A stretch of DNA of 64,000 nt from Methylobacter sp015476545 (lineage in GTDB: Bacteria > Pseudomonadota > Gammaproteobacteria > Methylococcales > Methylomonadaceae): assembly GCF_052162025.1 (NCBI RefSeq), contig NZ_CP197401.1:1240001-1304000 (forward strand), given 5' to 3'. Position numbers and translations under genes: made by a program. Shown in pieces: positions 1 through 9,170 of this stretch. The notes beneath the pieces were generated by a model. It had not been told where the DNA came from, did not search any database, and saw nothing but the letters and a program-made list of their open reading frames with translations. The first letter of the stretch is position 1, and each line of letters opens with the position of its first letter.

Positions 1-1
1 A

Positions 2-454
2 CTGCGGGAACTGACCCAATGGGCCGAAGGCATGGTCTGGTGCTCGCCGGAACGCCATGGCGCCATGACCGGCATCATGAAGACGCAGATCGACTGGATT
101 CCGCTGTCTATAGGCGCCATTCGTCCCACCCAGGGCAAGACCTTGGCACTGATGCAAGTGTGCGGCGGCTCGCAGTCCTTCAATGCCGTCAACCAGATGC
201 GCGTCCTGGGACGCTGGATGCGCATGCTGACCATCCCCAATCAGTCGTCCGTTGCCAAAGCCTTTATGGAATTTGACGACAACGACCGCATGAAACCGTC
301 GGCTTATTATGACCGGGTAGTGGACGTGATGGAGGAATTGTTCAAGTTCACGCTGCTGACCCGGGATGTGGCGCCTTATCTGGTAGACCGTTACAGCGAG
401 CGCAAGGAGAGCGCCGAAGCACTGTCCCGGCGGGTTAATCAGGCGGCTATCTAG
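2..454 (+). CDS. arsH: ArsH, NADPH-dependent FMN reductase for organoarsenicals (5' end outside window)
   Basis: The C-terminal 150 residues of an ArsH-type flavoprotein; the N-terminus lies before the window. The family uses NADPH and FMN to oxidise or reduce organoarsenicals and belongs to the flavodoxin-like fold. Visible ArsH hallmarks are the segment around SPERHGAMTGIMKTQIDW, the flavin-site loop TQGKTLALMQVCGGSQSFN, and the C-terminal LLTRDVAPYLVDRYSER helix. It stops at TAG 452-454, about 50 bp before arsD, so it heads or belongs to an arsenic operon with arsD, arsA and acr3. No arsR regulator is visible; it may lie upstream of the window. Family assignment is secure from sequence and context; activity on a given arsenical is inference. 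Confidence 0.93.
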   Translation: MRELTQWAEGMVWCSPERHGAMTGIMKTQIDWIPLSIGAIRPTQGKTLALMQVCGGSQSFNAVNQMRVLGRWMRMLTIPNQSSVAKAFMEFDDNDRMKPSAYYDRVVDVMEELFKFTLLTRDVAPYLVDRYSERKESAEALSRRVNQAAI

Positions 455-502
455 TAGAAGGCTTGGCCGCAACTGTTATTGATTATTAAGTGGAGATTCC
501 TC

Positions 503-865
503 ATGAAAACCATCCAAGTGTTTGACCCGGCGCTGTGCTGCAGTACCGGCGTCTGTGGCGTTGATGTCGACCAGCAATTGGTCAGCTTTGCCGCCGATAT
601 CGATTGGGCCAAACAACAGGGCGCCCAAATCGAGCGCTTCAATCTCGCCCAGCAACCGATGGCTTTTGCCGAAAATGCGGTCGTGAAAAGTTTCCTGGAG
701 CGCTCCGGCGCCGAGGCTTTGCCGTTGATTCTGGTCGACGGCGAAGTGGCGTTGGCCGGCCGTTACCCTAACCGTGCCGAGTTGGCGCGCTGGGCCGGGA
801 TCAGCAAACCGGTCATTGAAATCAAGCCGGCGGGCGGCTGCTGCGGCGGCAGTAGCTGCTGTTAA
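503..865 (+). CDS. arsD: ArsD, arsenite metallochaperone
   Basis: 120 residues, the usual length of ArsD. The family delivers As(III) to the ArsA ATPase and is a weak trans-acting repressor. The sequence shows the N-terminal cysteine cluster (DPALCCSTGVCG, Cys12, Cys13 and Cys18 spacing) and two C-terminal vicinal pairs in GGCCGGSSCC. I chose ATG 503 because TGGAGA at 491-496 gives a ribosome binding site and the product then starts MKTIQVFDP as in known ArsD; an upstream TTG at 479 would add eight residues. arsA follows 22 bp downstream, so ArsD and ArsA are presumably co-translated as chaperone and client. Confidence 0.95.
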   Translation: MKTIQVFDPALCCSTGVCGVDVDQQLVSFAADIDWAKQQGAQIERFNLAQQPMAFAENAVVKSFLERSGAEALPLILVDGEVALAGRYPNRAELARWAGISKPVIEIKPAGGCCGGSSCC

Positions 866-887
866 AAAACAACTTGAAGGTATCGCC

Positions 888-2654
888 ATGGCTGCACTGA
901 AATTTCTCGACCAACCGCCGCGCTTCCTGTTTTTCACCGGCAAGGGCGGCGTCGGCAAGACCTCGATTGCCTGTGCCACGGCGATACAGCTGGCGGATGC
1001 CGGCCGGCGCGTGCTGCTGGTCAGCACTGACCCTGCTTCCAATGTCGGCCAGGTGTTCGGCGTCAATATCGGCAATCGGATCACCGCGATTGCCGCAGTG
1101 CCCAATCTGGCCGCCCTGGAGATCGATCCGCAAGCCGCCGCCCAGGCTTACAGAGACCGCATTGTCGATCCGGTACGCGGCATTTTGCCGGATGGGGTGG
1201 TGAAAGGCATTGAGGAGCAACTGTCCGGCGCCTGCACGACCGAGATTGCGGCCTTTGATGAATTCACCGCCTTGCTGATCGAGTCGGACCTGACGGCCGG
1301 CTATGATCACATCATTTTCGACACGGCTCCGACTGGCCATACCATTCGCCTGCTGCAACTGCCCGGCGCCTGGAGCGGCTTTCTGGAGGCCGGCAAGGGC
1401 GATGCCTCCTGTCTGGGGCCTCTGGCCGGCCTTGAAAAGCAGCGGGCGCAATACAAGGCGGCCGTGGAAGCACTGGCCGATGCGGCTCGTACCCGGCTGA
1501 TACTGGTGGCCCGTGCCCAACAGGCGACCCTGCGCGAAGTGGCCCGCACGCATGAAGAACTGGCGGCGATTGGCCTATCGCAGCAATACTTGGTGATCAA
1601 CGGCATCCTGCCGTCTGCCGAAGCCGACAGAGATCCGTTAGCCGCTGCCATTCATGAAAGAGAGAGCGCCGCGCTGGCTGAGATGCCGGACGCCTTGAGA
1701 GCCCTGCCGCGCGATGAAGTCATGCTCAAACCATTCAATCTGGTCGGTATAGACCCCCTGCGCCAGCTGCTGGAGGACACACCCGAGCTAGAAGAAGTCC
1801 AGGTGGGTATCTCCGCCGGACTGGAAAAGCCTCGCCTTGCCGAACTGGTCGAGGCCATGGCTCAAGACGGCCATGGCCTTGTGATGCTGATGGGCAAAGG
1901 CGGCGTCGGCAAAACCACGCTGGCTGCTGCGGTCGCTGTGGAGCTGGCCCGTCGCGGCTTGCCGGTGCACCTGACCACTTCGGACCCGGCCGCGCATTTG
2001 AGCGAAACGCTGAACGGCACGTTGGACAACCTGACGGTCAGCCGGATTGATCCGCACGAGGAAACCGAACGCTACCGCCAGCATGTTTTGCAGACCAAGG
2101 GCGCCAAGCTCGATGCGCAGGGCCTTGCCATGCTCGAAGAAGACCTGCGCTCCCCGTGCACCGAAGAGATTGCCGTGTTTCAGGCCTTTTCGCGCATCAT
2201 CCGCGAGGCGGGCAAGCAATTCGTGGTCATGGATACGGCCCCGACCGGTCATACCCTGCTGTTGCTGGATGCGACCGGCGCCTATCACCGTGAGATCAGC
2301 CGGCAGATGGGGGCCTCGGGAATGCACTACACCACGCCGTTGATGCGCTTGCAGGACCAGAAACTGACCAAAGTACTGATCGTCACGCTGGCGGAAACCA
2401 CGCCGATACTGGAAGCGGCCAATCTGCAAGAGGACCTGCGCCGGGCCGGCATCGAGCCGTGGGCCTGGGTGATCAATAACAGCCTAGCCGCGGCGACGGT
2501 CACATCACCCCTGCTGCGCCAGCGGGCGGCCAACGAGTGGCGGGAAATCGATGCCGTGACCAAACACTACGTCCGGCGTTATGCCGTGGTTCCATTGCTT
2601 CAACAAGAGCCTGTGGGCGTCAGCCGCCTGCTGGCATTGGCCGGCGGCAACTAG
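888..2654 (+). CDS. arsA: ArsA, arsenite-translocating ATPase
   Basis: 588 residues with two homologous halves, as in plasmid R773 ArsA. Each half has a deviant Walker A loop GKGGVGKT (starting near residues 18 and 336). The As(III)-site cysteines sit in ACTTEIAAF and CLGPLAG of the first half and in PCTEEIAVF of the second, matching the three metal-binding cysteines of ArsA. Both halves carry the signal-transduction motif DTAPTGHT. The protein normally couples ATP hydrolysis to an ArsB or Acr3 pump. ATG 888 follows GAAGG at 876-880; an upstream in-frame start at 774 would overlap arsD and is rejected. The gene is followed 58 bp later by acr3. Confidence 0.96.
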   Translation: MAALKFLDQPPRFLFFTGKGGVGKTSIACATAIQLADAGRRVLLVSTDPASNVGQVFGVNIGNRITAIAAVPNLAALEIDPQAAAQAYRDRIVDPVRGILPDGVVKGIEEQLSGACTTEIAAFDEFTALLIESDLTAGYDHIIFDTAPTGHTIRLLQLPGAWSGFLEAGKGDASCLGPLAGLEKQRAQYKAAVEALADAARTRLILVARAQQATLREVARTHEELAAIGLSQQYLVINGILPSAEADRDPLAAAIHERESAALAEMPDALRALPRDEVMLKPFNLVGIDPLRQLLEDTPELEEVQVGISAGLEKPRLAELVEAMAQDGHGLVMLMGKGGVGKTTLAAAVAVELARRGLPVHLTTSDPAAHLSETLNGTLDNLTVSRIDPHEETERYRQHVLQTKGAKLDAQGLAMLEEDLRSPCTEEIAVFQAFSRIIREAGKQFVVMDTAPTGHTLLLLDATGAYHREISRQMGASGMHYTTPLMRLQDQKLTKVLIVTLAETTPILEAANLQEDLRRAGIEPWAWVINNSLAAATVTSPLLRQRAANEWREIDAVTKHYVRRYAVVPLLQQEPVGVSRLLALAGGN

Positions 2655-2712
2655 AACCCGGCAGCTTGTCAAACGGCTATCGCTCTGCTCATATCAACGA
2701 AGGAGTACTTTC

Positions 2713-3822
2713 ATGAACACACAAGAGATCCCTAGCTCAAGACGATCCGGTAATCGTCCTAGCAGCCCACCCCATGCGGCTCCCAAGCGCTTGGGATTCA
2801 TGGCCCGGTTTCTGACGCTGTGGATTTTCATGGCCATGGCGGCCGGCGTGGCTGTAGGCAATTTCGTCCCCGAGGTCACGACCTGGTTGACCCGCTTTCA
2901 GGTCGGAACAACCTCCATGCCGATCGCCATCGGCCTCATCCTGATGATGTATCCGCCGCTGGCCAAGGTCCGTTATGAGGAACTGCCCTTGGTCTTCAAA
3001 GACCTGAAGGTGCTGTCACTTTCGCTGATCCAGAACTGGGTGATCGGCCCCCTGCTGATGTTCGTGCTGGCGATCATTTTCCTGCGGGACTATCCCAGCT
3101 ATATGGTGGGACTGATCATCATCGGCCTGGCCCGCTGCATTGCCATGGTGCTGGTCTGGAACGATCTGGCTGAGGGCGATACGGAATATTGCGCCGGTCT
3201 GGTGGCCTTCAACTCCATTTTCCAGATGCTGTTCTTTTCCGTCTATGCCTATCTTTTCGTGACCCTGCTGCCCGACTGGCTGGGCATCGCGTCCGGGCTG
3301 GAAGTGAAAATCACCATGCTGGAGGTGGCCGAAAGCGTGCTCATTTATTTGGGCATTCCCTTCTTCGGCGGCATGCTGACCCGGTTTATCCTGGTGGGGC
3401 AAAAAGGCCGGGCGTGGTATGAGGAAAAGTTTATCCCGAAAATCAGCCCGATTACCTTGATTGCCTTGTTGTTCACGATTCTGGTCATGTTTTCCCTGAA
3501 AGGCGAATACATCGTGCAGTTGCCGCTGGATGTGCTGCGCATCGCCGTTCCGCTGGTGATCTATTTCATCATCATGTTTCTGGTCACGTTTTATATGTCC
3601 GCCAAGGCCGGCGCCGGTTATCGCATCAGCGCCACGCTGTCGTTCACGGCGGCCAGCAATAACTTCGAGCTGGCGATCGCCGTGGCGGTGGCGGTGTTCG
3701 GGCTGCAGTCGGGCGAAGCCTTCGCGGCGGTGATAGGGCCGCTGGTGGAAGTGCCGGTGCTGATCGGGCTGGTCAACGTGGCCCTTTACTTCAGGAAAAA
3801 GTACTTCATGCCTGTCCGGTAA
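2713..3822 (+). CDS. acr3: ACR3-family arsenite efflux permease
   Basis: 369 residues of a strongly hydrophobic protein of the bile acid/arsenite/riboflavin transporter superfamily, with about ten membrane segments. Typical Acr3 features are the early MMYPPLAKVRYE segment and the conserved cysteine in GLARCIAMVLVWNDLA (Cys142), equivalent to the essential As(III)-site cysteine of the family. ATG 2713 has a strong AAGGAG site at 2699-2704; the open frame extends upstream into arsA but those residues do not resemble a transporter. As the last gene of arsH-arsD-arsA-acr3 it is presumably the inner-membrane pore energised by, or able to work without, ArsA. Confidence 0.95.
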   Translation: MNTQEIPSSRRSGNRPSSPPHAAPKRLGFMARFLTLWIFMAMAAGVAVGNFVPEVTTWLTRFQVGTTSMPIAIGLILMMYPPLAKVRYEELPLVFKDLKVLSLSLIQNWVIGPLLMFVLAIIFLRDYPSYMVGLIIIGLARCIAMVLVWNDLAEGDTEYCAGLVAFNSIFQMLFFSVYAYLFVTLLPDWLGIASGLEVKITMLEVAESVLIYLGIPFFGGMLTRFILVGQKGRAWYEEKFIPKISPITLIALLFTILVMFSLKGEYIVQLPLDVLRIAVPLVIYFIIMFLVTFYMSAKAGAGYRISATLSFTAASNNFELAIAVAVAVFGLQSGEAFAAVIGPLVEVPVLIGLVNVALYFRKKYFMPVR

Positions 3823-3931
3823 TGACCGTACAGACAGGCTACGGGGAAACCGCAGGCCCGGGATAGGGTAAACTTATCCCTAAGCGCTACCTCAATAATT
3901 ACACCATCGACTATTTAACAGCGAGACAGCC

Positions 3932-4747
3932 ATGAATGACCTTGAAGCCGCCAAAGCCAAAGCGGCCATGACCTACAACGCAGCAGCCGACTATTTTGAC
4001 CACCCGGTCAGTTCCTTCTGGCACGGCTTTGGCCGGCAGACGATTGAACGTATCGGTTTGTGTCCGGGAGAGCAGGTGCTGGATGTCTGCTCAGGCAGCG
4101 GCGGCTCCGCACTGCCTGCGGCCGAGCTGGTTGGACCCGGCGGCCAGGTGGTGGCGTCTGATCTTGCTGAGCGTTTGATTGCTCTGGCTGAGGCTAAGGC
4201 GCAAGCCAGAGGCCTGGAAAACATCGAGTTCAGGGTTGCCGATATGCTGGATCTGGGCTATCCGGATGCCAGTTTCGATGCGGTCGTGTGCGTGTTCGGC
4301 ATCTTCTTCGTGCCGGATATGGCGGCGGCGGTCAAAGAGTTATGGCGCATGGTGAAGCCCGGCGGCCGTCTGGCCATCACGACCTGGGGGCCCGACCTGT
4401 TCGAGCCGGCCAACAGCGCCTTTTGGGACGCCATTGCCGATGTGCGCCCGGACCTGCAGCGAAGCTTCAATCCCTGGGAGCGCATTTCAGAGCCGTCCGG
4501 ACTGCGCGAAATGCTCGCCGAAGCCGGCGTATGTACTGATAACATTGTGGCAGAAACCGGCACGCATCCGTTGAATACGCCGGAGGATTGGTGGCTGATT
4601 GCCATGGGCAGCGGCTATCGAGGCACGCTGGCGCAACTCGATGTGGAAGCTTTAACTTATGTGCACGAAAAAAATCTGGCACATCTGGATGCACATCAGG
4701 TGAAGGCTATAGCCACTAACGTCATTTACGCAGTGGCTACCAAGTAA
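3932..4747 (+). CDS. Class I SAM-dependent methyltransferase (UbiE-like)
   Basis: 271 residues with a Rossmann methyltransferase core: motif I VLDVCSGSGGSA near residue 50, acidic loop VVASDLAE, motif II-like DAVVCVFGIFFVPDM and post-motif LWRMVKPGGRLAITTWG. This resembles UbiE/COQ5-type enzymes. The substrate cannot be read from sequence. Its place directly after the arsenic genes, same strand and 109 bp from acr3, suggests arsenic methylation, but the conserved cysteine set of classic ArsM is not obvious, so I do not call it arsM. It could equally be an unrelated small-molecule methyltransferase. Confidence 0.8.
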   Translation: MNDLEAAKAKAAMTYNAAADYFDHPVSSFWHGFGRQTIERIGLCPGEQVLDVCSGSGGSALPAAELVGPGGQVVASDLAERLIALAEAKAQARGLENIEFRVADMLDLGYPDASFDAVVCVFGIFFVPDMAAAVKELWRMVKPGGRLAITTWGPDLFEPANSAFWDAIADVRPDLQRSFNPWERISEPSGLREMLAEAGVCTDNIVAETGTHPLNTPEDWWLIAMGSGYRGTLAQLDVEALTYVHEKNLAHLDAHQVKAIATNVIYAVATK

Positions 4748-4956
4748 GAGGTCTTACAGGTCTGGCTTTGTCGATTACAAAGGCTCTGAAGCCGAGAATT
4801 TTGAGTGCATTTAATCCGAGCGCATATTCATGAAATGCAAGTCCATACGGATAAATGCTGCAGCGGTTTGCCAGTGATTGGCAGCGGACTGTCATGGGCT
4901 GAAACGGCCAGGGTGAAACAGGCTTAAGCCGCACGCGGGATATTCCGGTTGTCAGC

Positions 4957-4993
4957 TAATGACGGGCGGCGGCGATCCCGCCACCCGTCATTA
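4957..4993. terminator. Strong hairpin between convergent genes
   Basis: TAATGACGGG at 4957-4966 pairs perfectly with CCCGTCATTA at 4984-4993, and the inner bases extend the stem. It lies 32 bp beyond the stop of the leftward ABC transporter and downstream of the rightward methyltransferase, so a bidirectional terminator role is plausible. There is no clear T tract on either side. The stretch 4748-4956 holds nothing else recognisable. Confidence 0.5.
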
Positions 4994-5024
4994 TCAGGCT
5001 GTAAACGCGGACTCTCTCACCATG

Positions 5025-6860
5025 CTACTCGGTGTCGAAATCCGGCGAGCAGACATTGTCGGATGCCTGCTTTTTCCGTTTCGGGCGCGCGCTTGGCTCG
5101 GTATCGAAGCCTTCCGCTTGCAGGCGCCAAAGTGTCTCGAACACGCCGCCGCCCTGGCGCAGCTCATGAGGAGACCCGCTTTCGACGATGTGCCCTTGAT
5201 GCAGCACGATGATGCGGTCGAAGCCGGACAGCGTCGACAGCCGGTGCGCCACGGCCAGTACCGTGCGGCCGTGCATCAGCTCGCTCAGGGCGGCCTGGAT
5301 CTCCGCCTCGGAATGGGTATCAAGCGCCGAAGTGGCCTCGTCGAGAATCAGGATCGGCGCATCCTTCAGGAACGCCCGTGCGATCCCCAAGCGCTGGCGC
5401 TGGCCTCCGGAGAGCATCACACCGCGCTCGCCGACCACGGTCTGGTAGCCGTGCGGCAGCTCGCGGATGAACTCATCACAGAAGGCGTGCCGCGCCGCTT
5501 CATAGACTTCTTCATCGCTCGCATCGGGACGGCCATAGCGGATGTTCTCGAGGATGCTGCGGTTAAACAGCGCAGTCTCCTGCGGCACCACGGCGATTTG
5601 CTCGCGCAGACTGTCCTGGCTGACGCTACGGATATCCTGTCCATCGATCAGAACACGCCCGCCCTGCACATCGTCAAGACGCTGGACCAGGCTGATCAGG
5701 GTGGACTTGCCGGCACCGGATGAGCCGACGATGCCAATCTTTTGTCCGGCCGGGATATGCAGGTTGAAGTCTTTAAACACCTCGCGACGGCCCTGATAGA
5801 CGAAGCGGATATTCTCAAAGTCGATGCTGCCTTGGGTCAGGACCAGCTGAGGCTCGGGATCGTCCAGATCATGAGGCGGGCTAATGATACGCAGGGTATC
5901 GGCGATCGCGCCGATCTTCTGCGTGCTGTCCACCAGTGCCAAAGCCAGATCCCGCGAGCCATGCAGGATGCGAAACGTCAGCGTGCTGACCATGACTACA
6001 TCGCCGGTCGTAACGGCGCCAGCCAGCCACAGATTGATGGCCCACACCAACATACCGCCGGCCATCAGCGACAGGCAGACATCATGGATCACCCGGGTCA
6101 GCTCCACATGCATCCAGCTGCGCTGATGGGCGCGCGCTTCTTCGCCAAAAAGCTGAGCCAGGCGTTCGCTTTCACGGTTGCGCGCCGAAAAGGCTTTGAT
6201 GGTCCAGACGTTGGATACGGCATCCACCACTTCACCACCGACCTTTGAGACCTGAGTGGCAAAGTGCTGGTGTTTGGTTCGGCCACGGATGCCGAGACCC
6301 GTGATCAACGCGGAAACCGCGATCGCGAAGCCGACCAGCGTCAACGCCATGCGTTGATCCACGCTCAACAGCACCACCATCGCGCCGAAGAAATCGACGA
6401 CAGGCGGCATAATCCGCCAGATCAGCCCGCCATAGATCGATTCGACCGCACCAGAGACCGCGGTGATTCGGTTACCCAGCGAACCGGTCGGCAGCTGCTG
6501 GAAGTAGCGCATCGAGTGGCCGGTCAGATATTTGAACAAGTCAATGCGCATGTCTACGCAGCTGGCCAGTATCGTACGGGAGCCGAGCCAGCCGCTAAGG
6601 CGCAAAAGGGTGTTCTCGATGACGATCAGGCTGATTAATAGCCCCAAGGCGAACCAGACAGTGGTATGGGTTCGGACGCCGCTGGACATGGCATCGACCA
6701 GCAGCTTCATGCCGTACTGTACGGCAATCGCGCTGCTTGCAGCGCCGAAAATGATGACCATCAGGCCGCCGAAATGCCAGGGCCGCGCGCTGATATAGTG
6801 CCAGAGAAAGGCCAGCGGCTTGCTGGGCAGCAGTTTAACTTTCGAATGAGGATTTTGCAT
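5025..6860 (-). CDS. ABC exporter, fused membrane and ATP-binding domains
   Basis: 611 residues: six-helix exporter transmembrane domain (about 20-330) followed by a nucleotide-binding domain (about 350-590). Seen motifs: Walker A GSSGAGKST near 383-391, Q-loop VVPQETALF, signature LSGGQRQR near 482-489, Walker B ILILDEATSALD near 502-513 and H-loop AVAHRLS. This is the half-transporter architecture that works as a homodimer (MsbA-like or multidrug/lipid exporters). The C-terminal tail is basic then acidic and not conserved-looking. No substrate can be inferred. It is transcribed alone, leftwards. Confidence 0.9.
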   Translation of the reverse strand: MQNPHSKVKLLPSKPLAFLWHYISARPWHFGGLMVIIFGAASSAIAVQYGMKLLVDAMSSGVRTHTTVWFALGLLISLIVIENTLLRLSGWLGSRTILASCVDMRIDLFKYLTGHSMRYFQQLPTGSLGNRITAVSGAVESIYGGLIWRIMPPVVDFFGAMVVLLSVDQRMALTLVGFAIAVSALITGLGIRGRTKHQHFATQVSKVGGEVVDAVSNVWTIKAFSARNRESERLAQLFGEEARAHQRSWMHVELTRVIHDVCLSLMAGGMLVWAINLWLAGAVTTGDVVMVSTLTFRILHGSRDLALALVDSTQKIGAIADTLRIISPPHDLDDPEPQLVLTQGSIDFENIRFVYQGRREVFKDFNLHIPAGQKIGIVGSSGAGKSTLISLVQRLDDVQGGRVLIDGQDIRSVSQDSLREQIAVVPQETALFNRSILENIRYGRPDASDEEVYEAARHAFCDEFIRELPHGYQTVVGERGVMLSGGQRQRLGIARAFLKDAPILILDEATSALDTHSEAEIQAALSELMHGRTVLAVAHRLSTLSGFDRIIVLHQGHIVESGSPHELRQGGGVFETLWRLQAEGFDTEPSARPKRKKQASDNVCSPDFDTE

Positions 6861-7176
6861 AAGGAGACAACAAACTTCTTTGCGAGGATTTTAAAAATGA
6901 CAAAGCCGTACTGCTGTAGCTTCAGCTTGTCGGCCAAATTGGCGCGATCGTCTTGCCAGTCATGAGGCACAAGGCTGAAATGCTGATTAAAAGGATACAG
7001 TCGGCATCATTAGAATACCTCAGCTAGATTAACGTACGCTTAGCTCATAGTGATGGGATTGATGCCAGAAGAGCCGGTTCTGTCGCGTTAGCAGAGGGAG
7101 CATTGATTCCGGTAGGCTATGCGCTCGATCAACACCGCTTAAACTATCTGTATGATCGACTTCAAAGGCCACCGAT

Positions 7177-7548
7177 TTGAAAAAGCGTCATTGTTTTTTC
7201 AAGAAAGCCATCCATCGGCACGGTCTACCGGACAAGGTCACAATCGACCAGAGCGGAGCCAATGCCGCGGCTATCGGGACGTACCAGGAGGAGACCGGTC
7301 ACGCGGTCGAGATACGCCAGAGCAAATACCCGAACAATTGCATCGAACAAGACCATCGGGCCATCAAACGCATTATTCGACCGATGCCCGGATTCAAATC
7401 CTTTCGTTCGGCCAGCATCATTCTGCAAGGCATCGAGCTGATGCACACGATTAAGTATGCTTGGGCGCAAAAAAAAGCCTCTGTCGAAGAGGCCGAAAGA
7501 CATCAATGTCTAGTGTTTGGCTTGAGGAGTTCACCCTTGGCTAACTAG
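7177..7548 (+). pseudogene. IS6-family transposase, 3' fragment
   Basis: About 123 residues matching the C-terminal half of IS6/IS26-type DDE transposases: HGLPDKVTIDQSGAN carries the second catalytic Asp, CIEQDHRAIKR carries the catalytic Glu, and RPMPGFKSFRSASIILQGIE is the usual tail of the family. The N-terminal helix-turn-helix and first Asp are missing, and in the same frame a TGA stands at 7153-7155, so this is a 5'-truncated remnant. No intact terminal repeats were found. The bases from 6861 to 7176 hold no other recognisable gene. Confidence 0.85.
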
Positions 7549-7570
7549 AAGGATTTCATGATTAAAATCT

Positions 7571-7645
7571 GTGGGGGCGACTTTAGTCGCCTCCTGGGGC
7601 GAAAATAGGCGACTAAAGCCGCCCCACAGGCTTGCGTAAGTCCTG
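7571..7645. repeat. Palindromic repeat with a conserved right end
   Basis: Arms at 7571-7591 and 7608-7627 are inverted copies (GTGGGGGCGACTTTAGTCGCC against GGCGACTAAAGCCGCCCCAC), forming a long stem with a 16-base loop. Its right flank, CCCACAGGCTTGCGTAAGTC and the next few bases, recurs beside another palindrome at 41433-41457, so both belong to one dispersed family. Here the left terminal repeat seen at 41357 is missing. Confidence 0.75.
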
Positions 7646-7855
7646 TTTATGAAAGCGCAGCTGGATGTTTAACCGGATCACGGCAGTTTACGAACCATAG
7701 AGAATACCGTCCTGATAGGTATTGGGCGTGATTGAATAAATCGATCAGAATTGCTGTCCTTCAGAACCTGGTATCTTTATTGACATGCTCACTGCCAAGA
7801 GCAGGGTTTGTGCTCAGTTATTGGGCATCCGGGCTATTCTTCTCTGCGTGTCGGA

Positions 7856-8230
7856 TCACCCGCCGGGCCTATTGCCCATGTTGACATCCGGCTTGTCGGC
7901 GCTTCCCTCGCTGCCTGAAGTTGTACCGGTGCTTTCCTGGCTACCGCCCGGTTTGTTGCCTTCCGGACTACCTCCAGGCCTGTTACCCATGTTCACTTTC
8001 GGCAGGTCCTTCTTGCCGCTACCTTGGCCTTCAATACGAAACGCTCTTCCCCATTTGCCAGGCTCTCCTTCGCTGCCTTTGGACTGCGTAGGCTCACCGC
8101 TCGCTCCTTGCTGTTCTCCTGCCTGCAGAGGATTGCCCATGTAGATCAGGCTGGCTCCGAAGACCAACGGCAGCCAGAACTTTTTTGTAGAAAATCCAAC
8201 TGTATTCGATACTTTTTCTATAGCTTTCAT
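7856..8230 (-). CDS. Small secreted Gly/Ser-rich protein of unknown function
   Basis: 124 residues. The first 35 or so contain a hydrophobic stretch (FWLPLVFGASLIYMG) ending in PLQAGEQ, compatible with a signal peptide or membrane anchor. The mature part is low-complexity, rich in Gly, Ser, Glu, Lys and Pro, and contains two exact copies of VNMGNRPGG (one at the extreme C-terminus) and related PGGS spacers. ATG 8230 is preceded by AGAGGA on the same strand, a good ribosome binding site. I do not recognise a family; the length and composition suggest an exported or surface-attached peptide. Reading frames on the opposite strand are shadows. Confidence 0.6.
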   Translation of the reverse strand: MKAIEKVSNTVGFSTKKFWLPLVFGASLIYMGNPLQAGEQQGASGEPTQSKGSEGEPGKWGRAFRIEGQGSGKKDLPKVNMGNRPGGSPEGNKPGGSQESTGTTSGSEGSADKPDVNMGNRPGG

Positions 8231-8986
8231 GATCGATTCCTCTACTGAGACTGGTTTAGTTTTTTAAGGTGATTTAAAAGCACTTCTTCAGTTGTTGGGG
8301 CTTTATTAGCCCTCCTACTGAGATTTGAATGGGTAGGCATTCTGCAAAATGCCATGATTTAATTAAAGATTAACTATAAGGTTTGTTGAAGTCAGTGCGC
8401 TTCCACACATTGATCGAGTCACTTTGAGGCGGAGGACTTCATGCGGCTCTATATTCCTATCACCAATAGCAGGTTCGCCATTGTTAAAAAATGGCGCAAT
8501 TTCTCTAAGACTCATGCTAAATGTCAGTAACCTGACATTATTAGAAAACTGAAAACAGGTTCGAAGGTCTCGGGAGAGGTTCAATTTCCTGCTCATGGTC
8601 GATGACCTAATACGTTATTAATCCTAGTATTACAGTTGTCGATTATTTTTCTCCCGTCGTCGGTAATGACAGGCACGGGCCACGGCTTGATGCCGTCTTC
8701 GCCGCAACGACCAACTCATGATGTGCATGATTCTTGATGGACGCCGCTACAACAGCTTGCACTAGGTGATGGTACGTAAAAGGCGGGCTGAAAGTCTATC
8801 GAGAAATTCGCCTTGTCTATCACAAAAAATATTTTATGTATGGTATCGCACCGATGCGCAATCACTGGCCGGGTTAAATTATTGGTTAGGTTTTGACCTA
8901 AAGTACATGGCGAAGCCTGGTTTTCTATAACAAGCCGCGTGCCCATCAGGCCACGTTTGTCTTTCTAATGTTGGAGAATCCCGACC
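8231..8986. other. Intergenic stretch, no supported gene
   Basis: Short open frames occur (for example 8363-8596 and 8716-8946 on the minus strand) but none has a recognisable product together with a ribosome binding site. On the minus strand near 8595-8690 a frame reads IKPWPVPVITDDGRKIIDN and may be a worn coding remnant, unidentified. The stretch looks like eroded accessory DNA leading into the copper-storage relic. Confidence 0.4.
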
Positions 8987-9026
8987 ATGCCTACTGCTCA
9001 GCGTCAGCCAACTTCATGCTAAGCAA

Positions 9027-9170
9027 TTCCATTTCTACCTTTGCACCTGTGAAGTCTGTGTTGAAATCTGCGAGGCCTGCACCAGTATCGGGAACATGAG
9101 TGCCTGTGCATCTGCCTGCCGTGAATGCTCCGACAGTTGCAAGCAAATGGCAAACATGGCGATGCGCTGA
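9027..9170 (+). pseudogene. Relic of a Cys-rich four-helix copper-binding (Csp-like) protein
   Basis: In one frame the DNA reads FHFYLCTCEVCVEICEACTS, then about 27 further residues to TGA 9168-9170. Nine cysteines follow CxxxC-type spacing (CEVCVEICEAC, then CASACRECSDSC), the signature of the four-helix-bundle copper storage proteins first described in methanotrophs. No in-frame start with a ribosome site covers the Cys-rich part. An ATG at 8987, after TTGGAG, begins in another frame and stops after 11 codons, consistent with a frameshift or deletion having destroyed the N-terminal half. It was too short and startless to be called a normal gene. Confidence 0.6.

Noticed and set aside
4959..5723. 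Plus-strand open frame (254 codons) opposite the ABC exporter 3' end
   Set aside because: Antisense shadow of the ATPase domain, starting inside a hairpin.
8363..8946. Small minus-strand frames in the stretch before the Csp relic
   Set aside because: No recognisable product and no ribosome site.
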